The notes: a model not told the origin generated them from the sequence alone. Positions 17,424 through 27,746 are shown, counted from the stretch's first letter. The stretch is DNA of 64,000 bases from DASVRZ01 sp038228695 (GCA_038228695.1 JBBRPA010000003.1:39920-103919); one strand, 5' to 3'. Numbers and translations are program-made.

Positions 17424-19217
17424 ATGATGAATTTCCTACTTCCGTTGACCCGTCTGGCCTCCTCGATTGGCGCAAAACTGGATGTGCTGGTGAAGGGTTT
17501 AGACGCTGTGGGGAAACGCGCGTTCGTTTTTTACACCGACCGTAATTCCCGTTGGACGAAGCCGTGGACGCGTTGGCTGGAAATAGTCGCCGCGCTCCTC
17601 CTTGTCGCGGCGTCCTGCTTCTATCTTTTCCAAGTCGGGCAAATCATGGTCACAAACCCATTGCAAGGCGACGAAGTAGGTACGATCAAATCCTTCAGCT
17701 CACGCGGAGCTGGTTACGTCGCGACCCACTATGGCGTGGCGAAGAACCATATATTCTTCAACCTCCTCAACGCGTGGACACCGGGGCACAAAGAATACAT
17801 TCCGTGGCGTGGACGGCTCTGGTCCTACGTGGCGTTTGCGGCTTTGCTGGGATTGGCGCTGCGATTTTTTATCCGGCGGCAATGGTATCTGGAAGGCGCG
17901 TTGTTTTTCTTCTTTTCGACGACTAGTCAGAAAATGCTGGAAACAAATCTCGCGGCTCGTGGTTATGGATTGCTGGCGTTTTTCACCTTGGCCGGATGTC
18001 TGCTGGTGCATCGTTATTTTGAAAAACCGAGCTGGAACCCCATCGCCTGGCTCTGTCTTTGCGTGACTCTTGGTACTTATACGATGCCTCATTACATTCT
18101 TTTCGGTGGCGTTCTGATTTTCCTGCTCTTCCTGCGCACATGGGATTGGCGCGTCTGTCTTGGCGGCATCGCCACCGTCATAGTGATTGGGCTACTCTAC
18201 GCGCCAGTCTTCACGCAGCTTACGCAAGTGGTAGATAAATACGCCGATACTTATGGCGATTCCTATCCCGATTTCAACGCGGTTTACACAACGATCAACT
18301 ACTACCTCTTGGAACAAAAACCGTGGGTCGTTTTCGCAGCTCTGGCTAGTACTTTGCTCGCTCCCTTCGTTCTCTGGACGCGAACCGAGGCCACTGCCAA
18401 AGCGCTCCAGCTTCTCGTTGTCACCGCGTTTGTGTTCTTTGTTATCTGCCTAAAAATGGAGACGCCCCGTCTGCGCACAACGGATTTCGTAACCATTCCC
18501 TTGCTCTTTAGCGGAGTGCTCGGGGCGGGGCGTATTTACCGGCATCCGAACATCTCTTTCTGGCGACCCTTTCTTGCCATCGCCTGCGTGATTCCCTTGA
18601 GCTTTGGCACATGGACTCAAGCGAACAGTTTCCGTTTTACTCCTAAGGAAAACTATCTCGGCTCTGCCAAAATCATCCAAGCCATTTTCCCTGCCGGGGT
18701 TGCTATTCACGTTAACGAACGCCCCGACAAACTCGAACACACTCTCCCGAAAAACTATGTCCGTCCCGTTCCCTTCGACCCGGCAGTATGGAAGGTGGGC
18801 GAACTTGTGATGCTAGATTCCGATTTTCGAGCGATCGATCGATTTAAACCGGAGAGTCTCAGTCCCGGTGCAATCGAGCTTCGGGTCAAGCAGTCAAAAG
18901 GGGCTTATCAAGCCCTCTCATTCGTGCCGCCAGAAAATGATCTTATCGTTTGGACCGAGACCACGCCGGGGAATGTCGAAATCAAAATCAAAGCCGGTGC
19001 ACCGCTTTATTCCCTTAATATTCTCGTCTCCGGAAGTTCCACCGGGGTCTTGAAATTTCTCAACGAAACGAGCTTTTCCCGAAAGCTGCAATTCTTCCCA
19101 TCGCAACAGGGAGCGCTCTACACCATCACCGGAATCGGCAAGCCGCCTTCGGCTCTGCGTATCGCACTTGATCCGCCTACGCCGGTTTTGAAAATTTGGG
19201 CTGTTCCCGCGCGATGA
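17424..19217 (+). CDS. GT-C-type membrane glycosyltransferase
   Basis: 597 residues. After about 50 polar residues, a first helix near 52-72 leads to an extracytoplasmic loop with VTNPLQGDEVGTIKSF, again a D-E motif of GT39/PMT-like enzymes. Around ten further helices and a C-terminal soluble domain of about 170 residues, probably periplasmic, follow. The first codons are two consecutive ATGs at 17424 and 17427. It is divergent from the GT/SGNH/MBOAT operon with a spacer of about 100 bases. It overlaps the next glycosyltransferase by four bases (ATGA), so the two are translationally coupled. Confidence 0.75.
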   Translation: MMNFLLPLTRLASSIGAKLDVLVKGLDAVGKRAFVFYTDRNSRWTKPWTRWLEIVAALLLVAASCFYLFQVGQIMVTNPLQGDEVGTIKSFSSRGAGYVATHYGVAKNHIFFNLLNAWTPGHKEYIPWRGRLWSYVAFAALLGLALRFFIRRQWYLEGALFFFFSTTSQKMLETNLAARGYGLLAFFTLAGCLLVHRYFEKPSWNPIAWLCLCVTLGTYTMPHYILFGGVLIFLLFLRTWDWRVCLGGIATVIVIGLLYAPVFTQLTQVVDKYADTYGDSYPDFNAVYTTINYYLLEQKPWVVFAALASTLLAPFVLWTRTEATAKALQLLVVTAFVFFVICLKMETPRLRTTDFVTIPLLFSGVLGAGRIYRHPNISFWRPFLAIACVIPLSFGTWTQANSFRFTPKENYLGSAKIIQAIFPAGVAIHVNERPDKLEHTLPKNYVRPVPFDPAVWKVGELVMLDSDFRAIDRFKPESLSPGAIELRVKQSKGAYQALSFVPPENDLIVWTETTPGNVEIKIKAGAPLYSLNILVSGSSTGVLKFLNETSFSRKLQFFPSQQGALYTITGIGKPPSALRIALDPPTPVLKIWAVPAR

Positions 19218-21145
19218 GTCTGCCGCCGAGAAACGACAATCGCCTCTGGTGGTCGCTCTGTCTGCCGGCGCTTCTTCTCAGCGCCGCAATTCGTTGCGTC
19301 CTGCTTTCTGGATGGCGCGATGGATTTTACTTCGGCCCCGATTCCGAGGGATATTGGAAGGGCGTTTACAGCTTCTTCCACCACAGTGGCTTCGACGTGT
19401 CTTCGAAACGTTCTTGGGGATATCCATTGCTCCAACTGCTTGCGCCGATCGGCCCGCTGAGTCCCGGATTCACTGGTGCGCTGCTCCAGCATTTCATCGG
19501 TTGGATCGCCATTCTCCCACTCGCGGCGATCGTCCGTCGCCTCATCCCCGAGTGGCGTTGGTGGATTGTGCCGATCACGGTCGTATATGCGATCGATCCG
19601 CTCCTCGCCTTTTGGGAGCACATCATGATTGCCGATTCCCTCCTCGTCACGCTCGCGTTGGGAATTGGCTGGGGCGCGCTTGCCTACTGGCAAAAACCGG
19701 GTTGGAAAATTCTTCTCCTAACCTTAGGCCTCGTCTTTCTTTCCATGTCTGTCCGTCCAGTCGGCCGGGCTCTCTGGGCTGGATTTCTCCCCGTCATCCT
19801 TCTCGCTCCGTCGAACCCATGGAAACGCCGCGGGCTACACTTTGCGTCTGCCCTGATTTTTATTTTCCCCGCCATTTCATTAACCAAGGTCAAGCAGGGC
19901 GACGACCTTCTCTTTGGGTCGGTTTTTCCATTCATTCCAACTACCGGAGGCAAACATGCGGAGCTCAAACCGGAGATCGCGCCGCTCATCGACGAGGGGC
20001 GCGCCAACCTTTGGAATTACGTTCGCGAAGGACAAAAGGAAGTCTTCACCATGACTCTTGGTTCCAACCCAGAGAAAGAGATCGGTCCAAAATTCACCGC
20101 CTTGATGAAGGACCGCAAAGCCTTCTCCCAAGTCCGTCACGACCTAGCTCGCGAGGCCATCTTCGCGCATCCCGTCGGGTGTATGCAGATTGCGCTTCTA
20201 AAAATTTATTCTGTGCTCGGGAAAGATGTGAAAAAGCTTCGGATCCAGCCGACGCGATTCAACAGCATTCACGCCAAGTTCCTTGACGAGGGTAACCAGC
20301 GAATCGCGCCGGACTTTGCCGCCTGGTATCTGCGCGATCCACGTGCCTACGACCTTGCCGGTATTCGCGCAGTGCTCGCCGAGCGGGTGCAACCCGGTGC
20401 GATTGGCACCTTCTATCAGTCCGTGTTTCCAGAACTAGAATCGGCTTTCAACCTGTATCATCTTAAGCCCGGTCCGCAGCTTCCTTTCCCGCATCACGCC
20501 CTGCCGCTGTTTTTTTTCGTCGTGGGCCTCACTGGCTGGTTCTGTTTTCGCGGAAGCAGCGCACTGGTTCCGCTTCTCTTCGTAAACAGCGGTTATCTCG
20601 CGTTGACCTATGGCGTGGGCCGCGCGGTCCAACGGTATCGATTGCCCTCGGAATATTTTTTGATCCTCGGAGTTTTCCTCGCGCTTATCGTCGCTGTGCG
20701 TTTGTTGAAACCGCTGCTGCTTTCCACGTTTTCACAGAGATTGACTCCTGCAATAATTCACCGTCTGACCTTTTTCTGCGTTGGCGGTCTTGTTAGCTAT
20801 CTGCTCAATCTGATTCCCTACAAGTTGCTCACGATCGGTTTGCACTGGAGCCATAACGCTGCTTACTCAGCCAGTCTGACCTTTGTCACGGCGTTGATGT
20901 TTGTCTGGAACTATCGGGTGAACTTTCCAACGAGCAGCGATTGGCGTGCTTGCGCCCCTCGTTATCTATTTGCGACAGGGGCAGCGTGGATCGTCAATTT
21001 TCTTTCGGTGGGATGGCTCAAGCAACACGTTCCAGTTGCCGGTGCCATTTTTATCGTCGGGTTTCTCATCGCGCTGGCCAAGTTTGCGGTTTACCACCAC
21101 TGGGTTTTTCCTGGAAAGTCGGACTCCATTCCCGACGACGTCTAA
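19214..21145 (+). CDS. Membrane glycosyltransferase-like protein fused to a C-terminal GtrA domain
   Basis: 643 residues from the ATG at 19214, set by the ATGA overlap with the preceding gene; a TTG 18 bases upstream is in frame. The N-terminal part resembles a GT-C enzyme, with an acidic loop motif FYFGPDSEGYWKGVY after the first helix and about nine helices up to residue 495. Residues about 515-630 form a GtrA-type domain of four helices (FFCVGGLVSYLLNL, ALMFVWNYRVNFP, FLIALAKFAVYHHWVF). GtrA proteins are proposed flippases for polyprenyl-linked sugars and are normally separate, about 130-residue proteins. The fusion would join sugar-lipid supply with transfer (inference). Confidence 0.8.
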   Translation: MSLPPRNDNRLWWSLCLPALLLSAAIRCVLLSGWRDGFYFGPDSEGYWKGVYSFFHHSGFDVSSKRSWGYPLLQLLAPIGPLSPGFTGALLQHFIGWIAILPLAAIVRRLIPEWRWWIVPITVVYAIDPLLAFWEHIMIADSLLVTLALGIGWGALAYWQKPGWKILLLTLGLVFLSMSVRPVGRALWAGFLPVILLAPSNPWKRRGLHFASALIFIFPAISLTKVKQGDDLLFGSVFPFIPTTGGKHAELKPEIAPLIDEGRANLWNYVREGQKEVFTMTLGSNPEKEIGPKFTALMKDRKAFSQVRHDLAREAIFAHPVGCMQIALLKIYSVLGKDVKKLRIQPTRFNSIHAKFLDEGNQRIAPDFAAWYLRDPRAYDLAGIRAVLAERVQPGAIGTFYQSVFPELESAFNLYHLKPGPQLPFPHHALPLFFFVVGLTGWFCFRGSSALVPLLFVNSGYLALTYGVGRAVQRYRLPSEYFLILGVFLALIVAVRLLKPLLLSTFSQRLTPAIIHRLTFFCVGGLVSYLLNLIPYKLLTIGLHWSHNAAYSASLTFVTALMFVWNYRVNFPTSSDWRACAPRYLFATGAAWIVNFLSVGWLKQHVPVAGAIFIVGFLIALAKFAVYHHWVFPGKSDSIPDDV

Positions 21146-21173
21146 TCGTCATCTAACTCCCGATGATTATTCT

Positions 21174-21188
21174 CCGCCGGCCCGGCGG
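21174..21188. other. Short GC-rich hairpin after the glycosyltransferase operon
   Basis: CCGCCG, loop GCC, CGGCGG forms a perfect six-pair stem 28 bases after the stop of the GtrA fusion gene. No T run follows, so a classical intrinsic terminator is not supported. Confidence 0.35.
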
Positions 21189-21213
21189 TGAGGCCCAGCG
21201 CGCAGAGGGCTAA

Positions 21214-21237
21214 GAGTGATGGAGTGATGGAGTGATG
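21214..21237. repeat. 8-bp simple tandem repeat (GAGTGATG)x3
   Basis: Three exact copies of GAGTGATG lie in the spacer between the GtrA fusion gene and mfd. The copies are perfect and noncoding, so the number could vary between strains by slippage. Confidence 0.85.
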
Positions 21238-21393
21238 GATGTAAATTTCATAATAGATGTTGGTTGTTGTTGAACTACACCGCATCTTCGCGCGGCCGGA
21301 TTACCAAATCATTACCGGACGGGTGTAATTTTTAGATTTTCTCACTTTTTTCCGCTTTGACTTCGGGACCACGCGGGGGAGATTCGCTCCCCA

Positions 21394-24300
21394 ATGAAAA
21401 ACCTTCCGCGCGACCTTGCCGCCAGTCTTGGCGGTCTGCCCGCGCTACAGCAGAAACTCGATGCGCTGAGGGACAGTCCGTCGCCGGTTTACTTCGAGCA
21501 CGTTACTAGCGCGGCGCAGGCTTTTATCATTTCTTGGCTAGCTTCCGAACTCAACCAGGCACTCTGGATCGTTTGCGAGAATGTGCGGGAACAGGAGCGG
21601 ATTCATAATGAACTGTTAACCTGGCACGGCGACGCTTTGTTTCTGCCGGAAATGGAGTCAGCGATCGTAGAAAATGCGATTCCCGATCCCGAGATCGCGG
21701 CTGAGCGGCTGGAGGTGTTGGAGCGGTTGGCCAAGCCCGGACGCAAAGTGGCTGTGCTGACGCGGGAAGCGCTGGATGGTCTCGTGCCATCGGCTGCGAC
21801 ACTGCGGCGACAGGGCCTGCGGCTGGCGAGGAATCAGCGACTCGATCGCGACGCGCTTGTGGCCAAGCTGGAAAAAGCGGGCTACGAAAATGTCCCGCAA
21901 ATCTCGATGCGCGGACAATACGCCGTGCGCGGTGGCATTCTGGATGTTTTCTCGTGGCAGCATGCGCAACCTGTGCGACTGGAGTTTTTTGATGACGAGA
22001 TCGAATCGATTCGTAGTTTCGATCTCGATGAGCAGACTTCGTTCGCGGTTCTCGACACCTGCCAGATCATCGCTAGTGATCCGGATTCCGCCACCGTTCC
22101 GCTTCGGGATTATCTCGATAAATCCACCTTGTTAGTCGCAGTCGATTTTGCAATGGACGGCGCACACATGCTGATCACCGAGGGAGCGGACCCATCGGAA
22201 GGAGTAGAGAATTTCGCTGGAGCATTTCATCCACATGACTTCGGCGAGATGGAAGCCGGTGACCTGATCGTGGAGGAGGGGAAACGTGAGGCGCTGTTTG
22301 GTCAGCTCAGAGAGTGGGATCGCGACGCTTGGCGCATCGTTCTTTTCTGTCATAACGAAGGGGAGACGGAGCGTTTTCAGGATTTGCTGCAGAGTCACGA
22401 GGTGGACCTGCGCCATCTCCAGTTTGCGGAAGGATCAATTGCACGGGGTTTTGTTTGTCCCGACGCCAAGCTGGCGGTGCTGACTGACGGCGAGATTTTC
22501 GGGCGCTACCAAAATAACCGCAGCCGACGGTTGGCGCTGCGACGGGCGCGGGTTCAGGCGCAGCGGACCCACATTGATTTCAGCGATCTTTCCGAGGGCG
22601 ATTACGTGGTTCATCTCGAACACGGCATCGGAAGATTTCTCGCTCTGGAAAAGTTTGAGCGAGATGGCGGGTTGCAAGAGGTGTTAGTGCTTGAATTTAA
22701 GGCAGACGCCAAACTCTACGTTCCTCTCGAGCAAGCGTATCTCGTATCCCGTTACGTCGGCGTGGGAAAACGCCATCCGGATCTTAGTGCGCTAGGGGAT
22801 GCGAAGTGGGCCAAGGCAAAGAAGGCCGCCGAAAAAGCGGTGTTTGACTACGCCTCGCACCTCCTCACGATTCAAGCGGAGCGTGAAACGACCTCGGGGT
22901 TTGCTTTCCCACCTGACGGAAAATGGCAGCATGAATTTGAGGGCGCGTTTCTTTACAAGGAAACGCCCGACCAACTCACTGCCATCGCTGCCTCGAAGGC
23001 GGACATGGAGTCGGTCCGCCCAATGGATCGACTGATCTGTGGCGATGTCGGTTTTGGCAAGACGGAAGTGGCAATCCGGACCGCTTTTAAATCGGTAATG
23101 GGCGGCAAGCAAGTCGCGGTGTTAGTGCCGACTACCGTCCTCGCTCAGCAACATTATCAGAATTTTCGCGAACGCATGTCCGACTATCCTGTGACCATCG
23201 ATATGATGAGCCGTTTCCGCACGCCGTCGGAGCAAAAGAAAACCGTGGCCGGACTCGCTAACGGCACGGTGGATATCGTTATTGGAACGCATCGACTGAT
23301 TTCAAAGGACATCGTTTTTAAGGATCTCGGCCTCGTGGTCGTCGATGAGGAACAGCGCTTTGGCGTCCTGCACAAAGAGCGATTTAAGGAGATTTTCAAA
23401 AAGGTGGATGTTCTCACCTTGTCCGCCACACCCATTCCTCGGACGCTCTACCTGTCGCTGATGGGAGCGCGCGACATGTCGGTGATTGAGACGCCTCCGC
23501 AAAACCGGCTTCCGGTTGAGACGGTGGTTTGTGGTTACGATGAGCGAATCATTCGCGATGCGATTAATCGCGAGATGGCGCGGCAAGGGCAGGTCTATTT
23601 TCTGCACAATCGCGTGCAGTCGATCGAGAAAGTCGCTGCTCGCATTTCCGAACTGTGCCCGAAGGCTCGGGTCGGCATTGGCCACGGCCAAATGAATGAA
23701 CATCAGTTAGAAGACGTGATGAAGGCCTTCATCGACGGTGAAACCGACGTGCTAATTTCCACAACGATCATTGAAAGCGGGATCGATATTCCCAATGCTA
23801 ACACGATCATCATCGATCGCGCGGACCGCTTCGGTCTCGCCGATCTCTACCAGTTGCGAGGGCGAGTCGGGCGCGCGCAGCACAAGGCCTACGCTTACCT
23901 GATGCTGCCGCGCGACCTGATGACGATGGGTGCTGCGCGCAAGAGAGTTAATGCGATCAAGCAATATTCCAACCTTGGCGCGGGCTTTAAGATTGCTATG
24001 CGCGATCTTGAGATTCGTGGTGCGGGGAATGTTCTCGGCACCGCGCAGAGCGGTCACATCATCAACGTTGGATTCGATCTCTATTGTCAGCTCTTGCGGC
24101 AAGCGGTCTCGAAAATGAAGGGCGAAAAAGTGAAACCCCGGATCGAACTTTTTCTGCGACTCGAATTCATCTCGATGAATGAAGCGGAGTGGCTTCGCTC
24201 GGCCGACTTAGCGCCCGCTTTTCTACCCGCAAACTACATTTCCGAGCCAAAGGTTCGTATCGCCGCCTATCGCGCGCATGCGGAGATTGTCACGGGAGAG

Positions 24301-24558
24301 CAGCTCGAAAAACTCCGCAAAACTTGGCGTGATCGTTTTGGTCCTTTGCCGGAGGCGGTCAGTCACCTCCTAACCATTGCTGAGATCAGAATTGCTGCCG
24401 CTTCTGCAAAGATCACGCGGGTCGAGGTGCGCGAGGGTAAGGTCATGCTCACGCGAGGAGGAGACTACATTTTAATCGGTGGAAAATTTCCGCGAATGGC
24501 GGCTACAAAGCCGGTGAAGCAACTGGCCGAACTGGCTGCCTTACTCGAGAAAATCTGA
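21394..24558 (+). CDS. mfd: Transcription-repair coupling factor
   Basis: 1054 residues, slightly shorter than the approximately 1150 of E. coli Mfd. It is the ATP-dependent translocase that removes RNA polymerase stalled at DNA damage and recruits UvrA. Order: UvrB-homology region at about 1-330; RNA-polymerase-interacting domain near 400-470 (GDYVVHLEHGIGRFLALEKF); helicase domain 1 with Walker A GDVGFGKTEVAIRTAF and Walker B VVVDEEQRFGVLHKE; helicase domain 2 with TTIIESGIDIPNANTIII and the QLRGRVGRAQHKAYAYL motif; C-terminal autoinhibitory TRCF domain at about 910-1000. It is a single gene with its own 248-base upstream spacer, convergent with the amylase gene. Confidence 0.97.
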   Translation: MKNLPRDLAASLGGLPALQQKLDALRDSPSPVYFEHVTSAAQAFIISWLASELNQALWIVCENVREQERIHNELLTWHGDALFLPEMESAIVENAIPDPEIAAERLEVLERLAKPGRKVAVLTREALDGLVPSAATLRRQGLRLARNQRLDRDALVAKLEKAGYENVPQISMRGQYAVRGGILDVFSWQHAQPVRLEFFDDEIESIRSFDLDEQTSFAVLDTCQIIASDPDSATVPLRDYLDKSTLLVAVDFAMDGAHMLITEGADPSEGVENFAGAFHPHDFGEMEAGDLIVEEGKREALFGQLREWDRDAWRIVLFCHNEGETERFQDLLQSHEVDLRHLQFAEGSIARGFVCPDAKLAVLTDGEIFGRYQNNRSRRLALRRARVQAQRTHIDFSDLSEGDYVVHLEHGIGRFLALEKFERDGGLQEVLVLEFKADAKLYVPLEQAYLVSRYVGVGKRHPDLSALGDAKWAKAKKAAEKAVFDYASHLLTIQAERETTSGFAFPPDGKWQHEFEGAFLYKETPDQLTAIAASKADMESVRPMDRLICGDVGFGKTEVAIRTAFKSVMGGKQVAVLVPTTVLAQQHYQNFRERMSDYPVTIDMMSRFRTPSEQKKTVAGLANGTVDIVIGTHRLISKDIVFKDLGLVVVDEEQRFGVLHKERFKEIFKKVDVLTLSATPIPRTLYLSLMGARDMSVIETPPQNRLPVETVVCGYDERIIRDAINREMARQGQVYFLHNRVQSIEKVAARISELCPKARVGIGHGQMNEHQLEDVMKAFIDGETDVLISTTIIESGIDIPNANTIIIDRADRFGLADLYQLRGRVGRAQHKAYAYLMLPRDLMTMGAARKRVNAIKQYSNLGAGFKIAMRDLEIRGAGNVLGTAQSGHIINVGFDLYCQLLRQAVSKMKGEKVKPRIELFLRLEFISMNEAEWLRSADLAPAFLPANYISEPKVRIAAYRAHAEIVTGEQLEKLRKTWRDRFGPLPEAVSHLLTIAEIRIAAASAKITRVEVREGKVMLTRGGDYILIGGKFPRMAATKPVKQLAELAALLEKI

Positions 24559-24569
24559 GGGCTGCGCGT

Positions 24570-27500
24570 TTAGGGAACGATTTTGACGCGGTAGAACTTT
24601 TTCGAGCCGGTGACGTTGGTGTCGATGTAGCTAGTGCTGGTGCCAGGTGGGGTATTGCTGGCAGGGATGGTGCCCGAGAGAGCGGTGAAGGTGGAGGTTA
24701 GATCGGGGCTGCTTTCGACGAGGTAGTTTTTTCCAATGACGCTGGACCAGGTAACGGTGTAGTTGGTGCTGACGGAGGCGATACTCTCGATACGGAAGAC
24801 GGAGGCGTTGTTGAGCGGGTTGGTACCAGCGGTTTGTTCGGCGGCGTTGCTAGTGCCGTCGCCGTCTTCGTCGGCCGTGGCGTCGAGAGTTTTGATGGAC
24901 TCACTGGCGAGACTGGTTGGTCCTGCGTTTCCCGTATCGCTAGGATTGACTGCCTGCACCGTGATCGTGACGTAATCGCCAATATTACCACTGAAGGTGT
25001 AGGAAGTATTAGCGGTAACGAAAGAGCCTGCGGTGTTGCCATTAACGATCACGTTAACGCGGTAACTCGGAACGACGCCTTCGCTGTCGGCAGCAACTGC
25101 CGGCCAAGTAAAGGTGACGGAATTACCGATGCTGTAAGCATAGGGATTCGGGCCGCTCGGCGTTCCGGGCGTGGTAGTGGGGGCGGTGACGTCGTAGAGC
25201 TTGAGGTATTGGGATTCGTAGGGAGCTGGCGACCAATCTCCGTCGGTGATGGGAACTTTTTTCAAGCCGACGTAGATACCGTTAGCAAGGATGTCCGAAC
25301 CTGTCCGAGGTTGTGGTGCGTCGCTCTCGCCGTAAGGAGCCACGCGCCATTGCCAGATGTCGCGGCGGTTAGAACGAATCGCGGTGTAAGCGGCGATGTT
25401 TTTGGTGTTGTATTGCCGCCCGGCTTTAATGCCGAAGAGGTTTGGAGTGCCGATGTCGGCAACGTAGGTGGCGGCGTGGTCGTTGTTGCGGTCGAGGTTG
25501 ACGAAGCCGAAGACGACATCGGACGTGGCAGGGGAGGCGTTGGCGGTCTGGTATTTGGCGACTGCGAAGATATTGTTATCGTCGCCGCCTGCGCCAGTGC
25601 GGTAGAGGAAGTAGCGGTTGCTGGAGCGGAGGGCGGTGGAGAATTTCCGGGCTTGGCCGATGGCAGAGTAAACTGGATAAAGCTGGTCGTTACCAAAGTC
25701 TGTGTTCGACCAGATCGGCATCATTGAGTTGTAAGTTTTGAAATGCGGAATGTATTTCCCGAAATTCTTTTCCATTAAATCATAGCCATATTGAGTGGAG
25801 ATTCCGAGTTCTTGTCCGGGGAAGATCATCGGAACCCCGTCCTGACTGGAAGAGACAGCGTAGCGGACCACGCCATCCCACGGATTTTGAAAGGTGTCCT
25901 CGTCGTGTGAAACGGTATTTAACAAGACTAAACCTTGGCCAAACGCATTCCGCTTGTCATTGAACAACGTCCGATAGCTCTGAGCGTTGGAGGCATTGCG
26001 GAGGTCGCGGAATGAAGTTTCGTTGAGAATGTCGAACTGGCGGTTCGAGCGATAAGCGGGCGCACCGTTATCGAGGGTCTCAGCCATGAAGACAAAGTTC
26101 CATTTATAGCTACGGGCGACGTTGATGATGTATTCCCATGACTGCGGAGGAAGACCTTGGCCGAAATCGCAGCGTAATCCATCGATGCCTCGTGCATCCC
26201 ATGCTCGTCGAGTGGCTGCGTTACCGTCTGAGGGCAGGCTATTGCGGTTCTGCCCAGCGAGACGGGTCTTGCCCAGCCAATACGGGGCGTATTGCGCAAA
26301 GTATCGCCAGCTGGCGCGAGTGAAAGCGTCGAAGCTCCCTCCGCTTGAGCCGTTCCAGTCGGATGGGGTGTAGTCAATCCAGTCACCCTCACTGTTGTAA
26401 TTATTTACTTCGCTGCCGTCCTGTGCGCCAACGAGAGCTGCATACCGTCCAAAGAAAACTTCGCAGACGTCGAGGAACTTGCCGAAATCAGTCCTGTCGG
26501 GGGCTGGTGCGATGTTATTGTTAAAAAAGTTGGAGTAAAAGTTGGCCCGAAGCCGATAGTCACCAAGGCGGGTGAAGACGCGCAATTCCCTGTCGTGGAT
26601 GAGGTCGGTTTTGAGCCAGCCGGACGCGCCTTGGGCCGCCATCCAGGAGATGTTTGGGTTTCCGCTTGCGGTAGCGATACCCGGCTCGCCGAGTTCCACG
26701 TCCCATGCGGTGTGGTTGAAGGCGGCATCGGGCATGATGTTGACCCCGGCAGTGTCGGCATCGGCGACGAAGTTTTGAAAAGCGATCATCGCGTTGTCGC
26801 GGTTCAACTGGGTCGAATTGCCTGCGTTAAAGGTTGCAGACATGCGGGGTTCGATTTCCCAGAAATTCTTCACGGCATAAGGACTGCCGAGCTCATAAGG
26901 GAAGTTCACATCTTCAGAGGTGGAGCCTCCGTTCCAGAGCCAAGTGGTGGCACCTGGGTCCCCGGGGGGCGGAGGCTGCCGATCATTAATATTTTTGGCA
27001 CTGAGGTGGCGGCCTTCGATACCGTAGGGATGGAAAGGCTGGAACCAGAGCCAGTTGATGCCGAGATTTTTAACGTAATCGAGGTTCCAGTTGTTAGCTC
27101 GTAGAGGATTAGTGTGAATTGCTCCTGGTCGGTCGCTCAAATCTTCAAAAGTACTCCGCTGGTTAAATTGGGTGCCTGAGGCTTCGATGTTGAGGGTGTT
27201 GACCTCGTAGAGTCGGACGTCGCGTGCTTCAGTTGGCGAGACGACGATGGCGTGGTCTCGTTTGAAGACGTTGGGGGAAGTGGTTTCGGAGTTGAAGTAA
27301 TGATAGGTGTTCGCCTGTTCTCCAGTCAGCCGATAACGTCCTGTTGCGCGATAGGCTCCGGTCTTGGTGGCGTTCAGCGTGATCGTATAGCCGCCCGACA
27401 CCGGGGTCATGGTGTAGGCTTTGTAATAGTTGTTGTCGTTGCCCGCTGGAATGAGGTCTGCGTTAGGGGGGACGATACCATCCTCGATTTGGTCGGTATT

Positions 27501-27746
27501 AGCATCGAGGGTTGCGCGGTCGCGGCGGTTGAGGTTAGTTAAGATTTCGGCGGCTTCGACGACGGCAGGTGCGTTTGTCTGAGTATCAAGAAAGAAAGTA
27601 ATCGGGACGGAATCGCCCGCGATTTCATCGACGAAGACGTGCGAGGTGGAGTAATTCGCATCGACGGTTCCGTTGGGTCCGGTGACGGTGAGTGTGGTCG
27701 CGTTGGCACTGAGAACACCAATGAGCAGGAGGAGAGGGATTTTCAT
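24570..27746 (-). CDS. Secreted GH13 alpha-amylase-family glycoside hydrolase
   Basis: 1058 residues with a signal peptide (MKIPLLLLIGVLSANA). An N-terminal beta-rich domain at about 18-180 comes before the GH13 barrel at about 210-760. The catalytic set is visible: nucleophile Asp527 in GIDGLRCDFGQ, acid/base Glu556 in FVFMAETLD and Asp615 in TVSHDEDTF, with DAAFNHTAW as the first conserved region. A fibronectin-like domain follows at about 870-960 (YAYSIGNSVTFTWPAV...). The C-terminus has an EDGDGTSNAAEQTAGTNPL calcium-binding-like stretch and a short verrucomicrobial C-terminal module ending KKFYRVKIVP. It acts outside the cytoplasm on alpha-glucans. The start ATG lies directly after the stop of the giant amylase gene, so the two are one operon. 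Confidence 0.9.
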   Translation of the reverse strand: MKIPLLLLIGVLSANATTLTVTGPNGTVDANYSTSHVFVDEIAGDSVPITFFLDTQTNAPAVVEAAEILTNLNRRDRATLDANTDQIEDGIVPPNADLIPAGNDNNYYKAYTMTPVSGGYTITLNATKTGAYRATGRYRLTGEQANTYHYFNSETTSPNVFKRDHAIVVSPTEARDVRLYEVNTLNIEASGTQFNQRSTFEDLSDRPGAIHTNPLRANNWNLDYVKNLGINWLWFQPFHPYGIEGRHLSAKNINDRQPPPPGDPGATTWLWNGGSTSEDVNFPYELGSPYAVKNFWEIEPRMSATFNAGNSTQLNRDNAMIAFQNFVADADTAGVNIMPDAAFNHTAWDVELGEPGIATASGNPNISWMAAQGASGWLKTDLIHDRELRVFTRLGDYRLRANFYSNFFNNNIAPAPDRTDFGKFLDVCEVFFGRYAALVGAQDGSEVNNYNSEGDWIDYTPSDWNGSSGGSFDAFTRASWRYFAQYAPYWLGKTRLAGQNRNSLPSDGNAATRRAWDARGIDGLRCDFGQGLPPQSWEYIINVARSYKWNFVFMAETLDNGAPAYRSNRQFDILNETSFRDLRNASNAQSYRTLFNDKRNAFGQGLVLLNTVSHDEDTFQNPWDGVVRYAVSSSQDGVPMIFPGQELGISTQYGYDLMEKNFGKYIPHFKTYNSMMPIWSNTDFGNDQLYPVYSAIGQARKFSTALRSSNRYFLYRTGAGGDDNNIFAVAKYQTANASPATSDVVFGFVNLDRNNDHAATYVADIGTPNLFGIKAGRQYNTKNIAAYTAIRSNRRDIWQWRVAPYGESDAPQPRTGSDILANGIYVGLKKVPITDGDWSPAPYESQYLKLYDVTAPTTTPGTPSGPNPYAYSIGNSVTFTWPAVAADSEGVVPSYRVNVIVNGNTAGSFVTANTSYTFSGNIGDYVTITVQAVNPSDTGNAGPTSLASESIKTLDATADEDGDGTSNAAEQTAGTNPLNNASVFRIESIASVSTNYTVTWSSVIGKNYLVESSPDLTSTFTALSGTIPASNTPPGTSTSYIDTNVTGSKKFYRVKIVP

